44,402 nt of DNA from contig CAJONI010000001.1 of NCBI GenBank assembly GCA_905235995.1, positions 1 through 44,402 on the forward strand, written 5' to 3'. The stretch comes from an uncultured Bacteroidales bacterium (GTDB taxonomy: Bacteria > Bacteroidota > Bacteroidia > Bacteroidales > UBA932). The notes under the pieces are model-generated. The model was not told the DNA's origin. It was given only the letters and a program-made list of their open reading frames with translations, and searched no databases. The stretch's first letter is position 1. Every line of letters begins with the position of its first letter. This document shows positions 7,076-17,100 of the stretch, one piece after another. Position numbers and translations under genes: made by a program.

Positions 7076-8176
7076 ATGAAAAAGATCGTTAAAGCCGTTG
7101 TCTGGTGTCTCGTAGCCGTGTTCGTGGTCTATACGTTCTATTTCCTCTGGAAGCAGTCGCAGCCCGAACCGGAAGTCTACGAACTGATCACTCCGCAGAC
7201 ACGCGACATCCAGAAGACGACCGTGGCCACAGGAAAGCTTACGCCCCGCCGCCAGGTGAGCGTAAAACCTCAGATCACCGGCATCATCACCCAGATACTC
7301 GTAAAGCCGGGCGAGATGGTCAAGGCCGGACAGGAGCTGGCGCACATCAGGATCATTCCCGACATGGGCCTTCTCAACACAGCCCAGACGTCCGTCGAAA
7401 GCGCCCGTATCGAACTGGAAGAGCTGCAGCGCCAGTGGAACCGCGCCAGAAAGCTTTACGAGAAGGAAGCAATCAGTACGGAAGAGTACGAGCTGGCGGA
7501 GACACACTACAGGATAGCGAAAGAGAAGCTCGCCGCCGCCGAAGCCCAGTACGAAGTGGTTACCAAGGGCTCGTCGAAACGTTCAGGCAGCATAAATACC
7601 ACGATAGTCACCAGCCCCATGACAGGCATGGTGCTCAACGTTCCCGTAAAGGAAGGCTCATCGGTATCCGCGACCAGCATGTTCTCCGACGGTACCACCA
7701 TCTGCACCGTGGCAGACATGAACGATGTGATGTTCAAGGGCAGCATCGACGAGACTGAGGTGGCGCGGCTCCGCGTGGGTATGCCCACCGTCCTGGTCCT
7801 CGGAGCGATGCAGGACGTCGCCATCCCCGCCGAACTGGAGTATATCTCACCGGAAGGGGAAGAGAAGAACGGCGTGATAAAATTCGAACTGTGGGCGGCC
7901 GCCACCATCCCCGACGGCATCGACGTCCGTTCCGGCTACAGTGTCAACGCCAGGGTGGTCACGGAGGAGCACGATGACGTACTCTCCATAGAGGAATCGT
8001 CCGTGGTGTTCGACGGAGGCTCGGCATACGTCTGGCGCCTCACCTCCGACCCGGAGGACATCGAGACACAGAAATGGGAACGCGTGCCCGTAAAGGTGGG
8101 CATAGGCGACGGTATCTACGTGGAAGTGCTGGAAGGGGTAAGTGAAGGAGAATTTCTTCGCGGGGTCAGGAGATAA
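7076..8176 (+). CDS. Membrane-fusion (periplasmic adaptor) protein, MacA/HlyD family
   Basis: A 366-residue adaptor protein with one N-terminal membrane anchor (about residues 5-24, no lipobox). A biotinyl-lipoyl-like half motif (TRDIQKTTVATGKLTPRRQVSVKPQ is the first strand region) leads into a coiled-coil hairpin at about 105-165 (rich in E, Q, R and A). The second lipoyl half and beta-barrel follow (TIVTSPMTGMVLNVPVKEGS), ending in a membrane-proximal domain. It should join the two permeases to an outer-membrane TolC-like channel encoded elsewhere. Its stop is only 3 bp before the NRPS ATG, and AGGAGA inside its last codons serves as the NRPS RBS. That is the strongest positional link between exporter and synthetase. 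Confidence 0.93.
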   Translation: MKKIVKAVVWCLVAVFVVYTFYFLWKQSQPEPEVYELITPQTRDIQKTTVATGKLTPRRQVSVKPQITGIITQILVKPGEMVKAGQELAHIRIIPDMGLLNTAQTSVESARIELEELQRQWNRARKLYEKEAISTEEYELAETHYRIAKEKLAAAEAQYEVVTKGSSKRSGSINTTIVTSPMTGMVLNVPVKEGSSVSATSMFSDGTTICTVADMNDVMFKGSIDETEVARLRVGMPTVLVLGAMQDVAIPAELEYISPEGEEKNGVIKFELWAAATIPDGIDVRSGYSVNARVVTEEHDDVLSIEESSVVFDGGSAYVWRLTSDPEDIETQKWERVPVKVGIGDGIYVEVLEGVSEGEFLRGVRR

Positions 8177-8179
8177 GGC

Positions 8180-11100
8180 ATGATGGAATACGACCCCTCC
8201 GAAACCTTCGTCACCCTTTTCAGGAAGCAGGCAAGGCTCCACCCGGAAGCTACGGCGGTGGTGGATGAAGACAGCTCCATCACCTACGCGGAACTCGACA
8301 GGAAGTCGGATATCCTGGCCAGGAACCTGCTGCAGGCCGGTGTGGAGCAGGACAGCGTCGTGGCCATCATGCTGCCCAGAAGAAAAGAGTTCGTGGTGGC
8401 GGCGCTGGGAGTCTTCAAGGCTGGAGGAGCTTATATCGCCCTGGACAGTGAATATCCTGCAGAGCGCCTGCAATACATGCTGGAAGACTCTGAAGCGAAG
8501 CTGATTATCAATAACACGGACCTGCTGGAAGGGCCGGACTGCGGGCCTGTGGACAACAGCAGGCCGGAATCCCTGGCCATCATGATCTATACCTCCAGCT
8601 CCACGGGGAAGCCCAAGGGAGTGATGATGGAGCACAGGAACCTGACTAATTGCGTCCTTGCCCTAAGCCCGATCATGAAAAGCGGCGAACGTTGGGCTGA
8701 ATTCGTAAGTTTCAGTTTCAGCGCATCAGTGATAAGCACGTTCGGCCCTCTTGGAGCGGGAGCGACGCTTCATATCCTGTCGTCCGACATGCGACGCAGC
8801 CTGGACGGCATGGCCCGGTATTTCATGGACAATGACATCACCGCGATTCTCCTGGGCCCACAGGTGGGCGTTGACATGCTCACCGGTTTCGACAATCTTC
8901 ATCTCAAGAAGATGATCGTGGGAGGAGAGGCCATGAAGCCCGTCAAGCTTCGTACTGCGGGAGTAAAGGTCTTCAACATGTATGGCCTCTCGGAATTCCT
9001 GCCGGTATGCTACCATGTGGTGGAGCAAGGAAAGGATTATGACAGGATTCCCATAGGGCGGCCTCTGCCCGAGGTCACCATGTTTGTCGTCGACGAGGAG
9101 GGTAGGCTCATGCCCCGGGGCGAGGCTGGAGAATTGTGCCTTGTGGGAAAGATGCTGACGCGCGGCTACTGGAAACAGGAGGGACTGACGAAGGAAAAGT
9201 ATACGGAATGTCCCTTCATGCCGGGAAAGCGCATGTTCCATACCGGCGACCTGGTACGATGGAACGAAGACGGGGACATGGAATATCTCGGGCGTATTGA
9301 CAGCCAGGTGCAGCTGAGGGGTTTCCGCATAGAACTGGGAGAGATAGAGAACCGTGCAGGCAAGTTCGGGGGCATCAGGCAGGCGGCGGCGAAGCTTCAT
9401 GACGAGCGCTTCCTCTGCCTCTACTACACCGCTTCCGTTCCCATCGACAAGGAAGAGCTCAAGGAATTCATTTCCGAAGCGTTGCCCGGGTACATGGTAC
9501 CCACTGTCTTCAAGCAGCTCGACAGCATGCCCCTCACTCCCAGCGGCAAGATAGACAGGAAGCTGCTGCCTGAGCCGATAGTCGAACTGGAGGAAATCGT
9601 GCCTCCCGCAACGGAGACGGAGCAAAAGCTGTTCGACATCGTGGCTGAAATGCTGAATATGACCGACTTCGGAGTTACCAACAACCTGATATCCCTGGGC
9701 TTTTCCTCCCTGTCCGCGATGCGCCTGACTCTGGCTGTCCACAATCGCATGAAGGCACAGCTGAAAATGGCCGACATAATGAAGGACCCCACGGTCCGCG
9801 GCATCGCCGCCAGCCTTTCTTCTTCCGTCCCAATCCTTCCGTCATACGAGTGTCGCGAGCTGTACCCGCTGACCGGGAACCAGCGTGGCGTATACATCGA
9901 CTGGGAGATGAACCGCGGCACCACCCAGTACAACATCGCCACATCATACCGTTTCGCCTCCGCAGATGCCTCCAGGCTCGCCGGGGCGCTCAGGGCAACA
10001 GTGGACGTCCATAGCTACCTTAAGACACGGCTGGCGATGGCAGATGGCGCCGTGATGCAGGAGCGGCACGACGACGAACCCGCCGAGGTGATTCTGACAA
10101 CTCTGGACCATGAACCCGGAGAGGCTTACTTCCACGAGAAGGTTCGTCCTTTCGACCTCTTCAAAGACAGGCTATACCGCCTTGAGCTCATCACGACTCC
10201 CACGGCTGTCTTTCTGTTCATGGACATACACCATATCATCTTCGACGGCCTGTCGGCTTCCATTTTCATGGGCGACATGCTCAAGGCCTGTCAGGGCGAA
10301 CAGTTGCTTCCTGAAAGCCATCAGTTCTACGACTTCGCCCTTTACGAGCAGGAGATGGCTGGCGGAGAAGCCATGGAAGAGGCGGAGAAGTACTTCGACG
10401 GCATGGTTTCCGAGGCTGTGGCGCTGAGTTTCCCCGACTCCGCAAAGCCGGACGGCAAGGCATACGCCAAGCTCGAAACCATGGTTCCGGCCGCGTCCAT
10501 CGACGCTTTCTGCCATGCCAACGGCGTGACCGCCAGCAGTTTCATGCAGGCAGCCTTCACCGAGGCTATGAGCCGCCTGACACGTGAGGAACGCGGACTG
10601 CACCTCACTCTCAGCAATGGCAGGAGTTCTGGTCCCGAACTGATGTCGAGCGTCGGCATGTTCGTCAGGACGATACCCGTCGTGCGGCCTTCGACTGCCG
10701 AAGGAGTCACGACCAGCGACTTTGTAAAATCCATGCATGCACAGCTCCAGCAGAGCTATACGCATGAGTACTACCCCTATACCCGTTTCGTGGAACGCCA
10801 CGGGATACGTGCCGGGATGATGTTCGTCTATCAGGGCGGCGTCCTCGAAGACGGCAGGATCGCGGGTGCTGACCAACTCTCGCTGGATCCCGACCTGGCC
10901 AAGTTCCCGATCACGGTGACCGCCTATCCCAGGAATGACGCCTATGTCATCATGGTCGAGTATGATGGCAGGCTCTACGGGTGCAGGGACATGGCGCTGC
11001 TGGCCAATGCCATAGGCAACATGTCGCTCAGCTTGGCTTCCGGGAAACTGCTGTCTGACTCCAGGACCGTCAGCGCCGTGGAAGAGGCGCGCCTGCTCGA

Positions 11101-14100
11101 GCTGGCCAAAGGCGGGACGCCCGTACACGATGCCTCCGAAACCCTGGTCGACATGTTCCGCCGTCAGGCGGAGAAGACTCCCGACGCACTGGCCGTAGCC
11201 TTCCTGGACAGGAGGTTGACCTACCGTGAACTGGACGAGCTGACCGACCGCCTGGCCGCCTGCCTTATCGACAGGTACGGCGTCCAGCCGGAGGAGGCCG
11301 TGGGCGTGATGACGGAGCGTTCTGAGCTGCTGGTCGTCTATCCCCTTGCCATCATCAAGGCCGGCGCCGCATACATGCCTCTCGATTTCAACTTTCCTTC
11401 CGGACGCCTTGCCTTCATGTGCGAAGACGCCGGAGTCAGGCTGATACTCAGCGAAGGCTCACGCGTCCAGGAAGCCATGCCCGGCCATGCCGGAACGGTG
11501 TTTACAAGCGACATGCTGGCGTCACTGACGGAAGAGGGCGCCGCCGGCATCGAATCCCGCCGAAAGGCTTCGCCGGACGACAGATATGTCATACTCTACA
11601 CTTCCGGCTCCACAGGACAGCCCAAGGGAGTGTCGCTCACCCAGGGCAATATCGTGAACTTCTGCCACTGGTGCGTCAGGGAGTTCAATCTCACGCCGGA
11701 AGACAGGGTGGCCGCATACGCCCACTTCGGCTTCGACGTACACCAGGCCGACTTCTGGCCGGCCCTGAGCTGCGGCTCATCGGTTTTCATCATCCCGTCC
11801 GACCTGCGCCTGGACCTGCCGGCCCTTCACGAGTATATCGTAAAGGAGAAACTGTCGTATGCCAACATGACCACCCAGATAGGTCATCTCTACGCTTCCC
11901 TGTATCCGGAGTCCTCCCTGCGGGTGCTCTCGGTTGCCGGTGAGAAACTGCCTGCCGTCAGAAAGCCGGAATACCGCATGTACAACTGCTACGGCCCTAC
12001 AGAGGCCACGGTCTATGCCACTGCGCTCTCCCTGTATGCCGACTACGACGACGATTCCATCGGCCGTCCTCTGGACAACTGCAGCATCTACATAGTCGAC
12101 GACAGGCTCCAGCTCGTGCCTCATGGACTTCCCGGAGAACTGCTCATCGCAGGGGCGGGCGTGGCCCGGGGGTACCTGAACAGTCCCCATCTGACCGCAG
12201 ACAAGTTTATAACATTCAATGGTTTGAGAGCCTACCGCAGCGGCGACCTGGCCCGCTGGCGCGAAGATGGAGCCATCGATTTCCTGGGCCGCATCGACAG
12301 TCAGGTGAAACTGCGCGGCCTCCGCATCGAACTTGGTGAAATCGAAAACAGGGTCATGTCGTATGACGGCATCCGCCAGGCGCTCGTCGATGTCAGGGAA
12401 ATCAACGGGGTCAGGAATCTCTGCTGTTATTACACCGTAAAGGACGGCATGGCCGTGGATGAGCAGCTGCTGCAGGAACATCTGAAGGACGGCCTTGCCG
12501 ATTACATGTTACCCTCGGCCTTCATCCGGCTGGACGGGATGCCCCTCACGCCCAACGGCAAGATCGACCGCAAGCGTCTGCCGGAACCGGTGATGACCGG
12601 CGCTGCCGTTTTTATCGAACCGACAGGCGACGCCGAGCGTGCCGTTTCCGCCGCCATGCAGCAGGTATTGGGCATGGACGCCCCCGTGGGCGCCCTCGAC
12701 GGCTTCTACGAACTGGGAGGTGACTCCATCAAGGCCATCCGCCTGGTGAGCGTCCTCCGCCAGAAGGGGCTTTCAGTGCAGGTTTCGGACGTGATGAAGC
12801 TGAAGACGGTGCGCGCCATAGCCGCTGCAGTGCAGGACGATACCATAAGCATCAGCCAGGAACCCTGGAGCGGTGAGCTTCGCGACAGCGTCATCTTCTC
12901 ATGGCTGAAGGACCAGCATCTGGCCGACATGGGACGCTTCCAGCTGTCCATGCTTCTCGGCTGCCGCGAGCGGGTGGACGCCGCCATGCTCCAGCAGGCA
13001 GTGGATGCAGTGGTATTCCACCACGACATGCTGCGCGCCGTAATCCGTGACGGTCGGCTGTTCGTGCGCGGGGCGGAGACGAGAATCCCTGTCACGGAGC
13101 GGGAGCTGGGCCCGACGGACACGATCGGCGAGGCATGCTCCCGTATCGAAGAGTCGATGGACATGGCAGAAGGCCTCTTCCTGCCCGTGCTGCTGCACGC
13201 CGCCGAAGGGGACTTACTCTTCCTGTGCACCCATCATGCCGTGGTCGACGGCGTGTCGTGGCGTATACTGACGGAAGACCTGGAGACCGCCTTCAGGCAG
13301 CTCTCCGAGGGCCTGAGCGTCAGCCTGCCCGCGAAGACAGTCAGCTACCGGGACTACGTGGACGCACAACATGCCTACCGGAACAGCTATCTCCTGGGCC
13401 TTGAACTCCCCTACTGGGAACGCCAGCAGAAGCTTCTGCTACAACTGCCCGTATCTGACGGCAAGGACCTCAACCGCCGATTCGCCCGCATTTCCGTGAA
13501 TCTGAACGAGGCCGACACCCGTGCCTTCTCATCCGCCCGCCTGTCACGCTTCGGCGCTGACGTCAACGACCTGCTGCTGACCGCAGTGGGAAGGAGCTAC
13601 CGCAGGCTGACAGGGATGGACAGCATGTCCGTACAGCTCGAGGGCCACGGCCGCGAACCCATGGGCGCACCCCTCCGCACCGATCGCACGGTGGGCTGGT
13701 TCACCTCCGTATATCCTGTCATACTGAATCTTGGCGGTGACATCCGCCAAGACCTGAGGAACGTGAAAGAGGCCCTCCACCGCGTTCCCGGCAAGGGCAT
13801 TGGCTACAACATCCTCCGTTACGCCGAAGGAGACAGGCCCGTGTCGCTCGACAGGGACCGCGTGCCCCGGACGGGTTTCAACTACCTGGGAGTGATGAAC
13901 GGCGAAAAAGCCCTGACCGGCGGTTTCTTCACCATGATGGATTCCCTGAGGGGATCCCGCATGCGCAAGGAGCATTTCGGACCCCAGCTCGACCTCAACT
14001 GCATGGTCGTGGGAGGCGTCTTCCGCCTGACCCTCGACTACGACGCTGACAAATACAGCCTTGAAGACGCAGAGAGCTTTGCAAACGGCATTCTCCGGGA

Positions 14101-17100
14101 AATCAATGCCCTGACCCGGTATCTCGACAGCCATGAAGAGCAGGAGGTCACAGCCACCGACCTGGGAGAGAACGAATGGACGGACACGCAGTTCAAGCGC
14201 ATCATGGCCGACTACGCTTCCCGGGGCGAGCGCCTGCAGCGCATATACCCGCTGACGCCGATGCAGGAAGGCATCCTGCTGAAGCATCTGCAGGAGCCGG
14301 AGTCATGGGCCTACCGCCTTGTGAGCATCTTCGAGGCGGACTGCAACCCCACCGAAGCGCAGCTACGACGCGTGCTCGGGCGTCTCGCACGGAAACATGA
14401 GGTGCTGCGCACAGCCATCATCCACGATGGCGTGGAGCAGTACCGCCAGGCCATCGTCGACAGAGCACCCGGCCTGAGAATGACAGACCTGAGCCATGAA
14501 AAGAATCCCGAAGAGGCGGTAAAGGCGCTGCGCAGGGACATGCTCACCAATGCCTTCGATCTGCAGCGCAAGCCGCTGATGCAGTTGGTCTGCGCGAAAA
14601 AGTGCGACGAAGGCTGCTACCTGGTAATAGCTACGCACCATATCATAGTCGATGGCTGGAGCCTTCAGCTCTGCCTGGGCGACCTTTTCCGCTTCCTGCA
14701 GGAGGAATTGCATGGCAAAGCCGGTCAAACGGAAGTAGCTGCCAATGATGGTCGCTACGAATCCGCTGTACGCGAGATTCTTACAAAAGACAAGAACAAA
14801 GCCCTGGACTACTGGCGCGGGCTGCTGGAAGGCTACGCGACGAGGGCCGGTATCCCGTCGTGGGGCGAAGTGCCCGCCGCTGAACAGTCGGCTGAAGACT
14901 GGCTTTCCATACAGCTCGACGCCGCCACGACCCGGCGGCTGAAAAAGCTCTGCCAGCAGGAGCAGGCCACTCTGGGCAACGCCGTGGAGCTGGCTTGGGG
15001 ACTGGTGCTCCAAACCTGCAGCCGCACCGATGATGCCGTGTTCGTAAAAGTTGTGTCCGGGCGAGACAACACAGGCACCGATGTGAGCGACATCGCAGGC
15101 CTGTTCATCAACTCCGTACCGGTGCGCGTCCGGACCGGGAAAGACAGCACAGCCCGGCAGATGCTGCACACGCTGCAGCAGCAGGCCGCCGAATCGAACG
15201 CCTGCGACTTCTGCGCCCTTTCGGAAATACAGCAGATGTCGGAGACCGGCGACAGCCTCTTCCAGACCGTGACGGCCTTCGAGAACTATGACAGCGGCTT
15301 AGAGGCACTGAGTTATTCAGATTTCGGGCTGAACATAAGGCCGCTGCTGACCAGGGAAGAGAGTTTCGACGAGATATCCCAGACCGCATACGTCGACGAT
15401 GAGGGCCGGCTGGTGCTGAACATCTCCTTCAACCGGCGGCACTATCGCCGTGTGGAGGTCGAGCGTGTGCTCAGCCTGTTCCGGACGCTGCTGAGCGGAA
15501 TCGTGCAGTCGCCCGACATCCCCCTTGCAACGCTTCCGCTGCTGCATGAGGAAGAAATGAAAGACCTGTCGGCAATCGGCAATGGCGAGACCGGGGAGTT
15601 CGACAAATCCGACACGCTCGTCAGCATGTTCCGCCGCCAGGCAGCCGAAACTCCCGACGGAGTGGCCGTTGTCTTTCAGGACAGGAAGCTTTCCTACCGT
15701 GAACTGGACGAGCTGACCGACCTTCTCGCGGCACAGCTCGTCAGCAGGTATAATGTCCTGCCCGAGGAAGCTGTCGGCGTGATGATAGAGCGTTCCGAAC
15801 TGATGGTCGTCTATCCCCTGGCCATCATGAAGGCCGGAGCCGCCTACATGCCGCTCGACCACAGTTTCCCCGCGTATAGGCTGCAATATATGTGCGAGGA
15901 TGCAGGGGTGCGGCTGATTCTCAGCGAGAAAGACAGGGTACGTGATGCCATGCCGGACTTCCGGGGAGAGGTTTTCACGGCGGACTCCCTGCAGGATCTG
16001 CCCCGACTTGACGGACGGCTGCCTGGGCCGCTGCCGGCATATCGCTATGTAATCCTCTACACCTCAGGTTCCACCGGCAAGCCCAAGGGCGTCGCGCTGG
16101 AGCACCACGGCATAGTGAACTTCTGCCACTGGTACGTGAAGGAGTTCCGCATGACGTCCGATGACCGGTCCCTGGCCTTCTCGAACTTCGGTTTCGACGC
16201 CCACATGATGGACGTATACCCCGCACTGAGCTGCGGCGCGTCAGTCTGGATCATCGACAGCGGAATGCGCATGGACATCGACCGCATGAACCGCTACATG
16301 GAAGAGAATGGCATCAACATCGCCTTCCTCACCACCCAGGTGGGACATCTCTTCGCCTCCTCCATCGAGAACCGCTCCCTGAGGCTGCTCTCCGTCAGCG
16401 GAGAGAAACTGATGCCTGTCAGGAAGCCGCCATACGAGTTCTACAACTGCTGCGGACACACCGAATGCACCATCTACACTACATTCTACAAGATTGAAAG
16501 CGACTACGACTCCCCGGTCATCGGCCGGCCGCTCACCAACTACCGGCTGTACGTCGTCGACCCGTCCATGAGGCTGCTGCCGCGCGGTGTGGCCGGTGAA
16601 CTTATAATCTGCGGCGAAGGCGTCGGGCGCGGCTACCTGAATCCATCTGAAAAAGATGCCGACAAGTTCACGGACTTCATGGGGCAGCGCGCCTACCGCG
16701 CCGGAGACCTGGTACGCTGGAACGAGGATGGCCAGATGGAATATCTCGGCCGTATCGACAATCAGGTGAAGCTGCGCGGCCTCCGCATCGAGCTGGGAGA
16801 GATCGAGGCCTGTGCCTCCCGTTTCGACGGTATAGCCATGGCGGCGGCTTCCGTCAGGAGGATGGGTGGATCGGACGGCCTGTGCCTCCATTTCAGCGCA
16901 AAGCCTGAGGGGACGGTCGTCGACAGGGACGCATTGAAGGCTTTCCTCGCCGAAAGCCTGACAGACTACATGGTGCCTGTCGCCTACGTGCAGCTGGACA
17001 AGATGCCGCTCAACGCCAACGGCAAGATAGACCGCAGGCTTCTGCCTGAGCCTCAGGGCCCTGCATCGAGCTTCGAGGCCCCGGCCACGGCGTTGGAGGA

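Noticed and set aside
12870-14140. Second-module tailoring domain as an ordinary condensation domain
   Set aside because: The combination HHAVVDGVSWRIL, EGHGRE, TVGWFTSVYPV and GKGIGYNILRY is specific to epimerisation domains, and a YPLTPMQ-type C domain follows.
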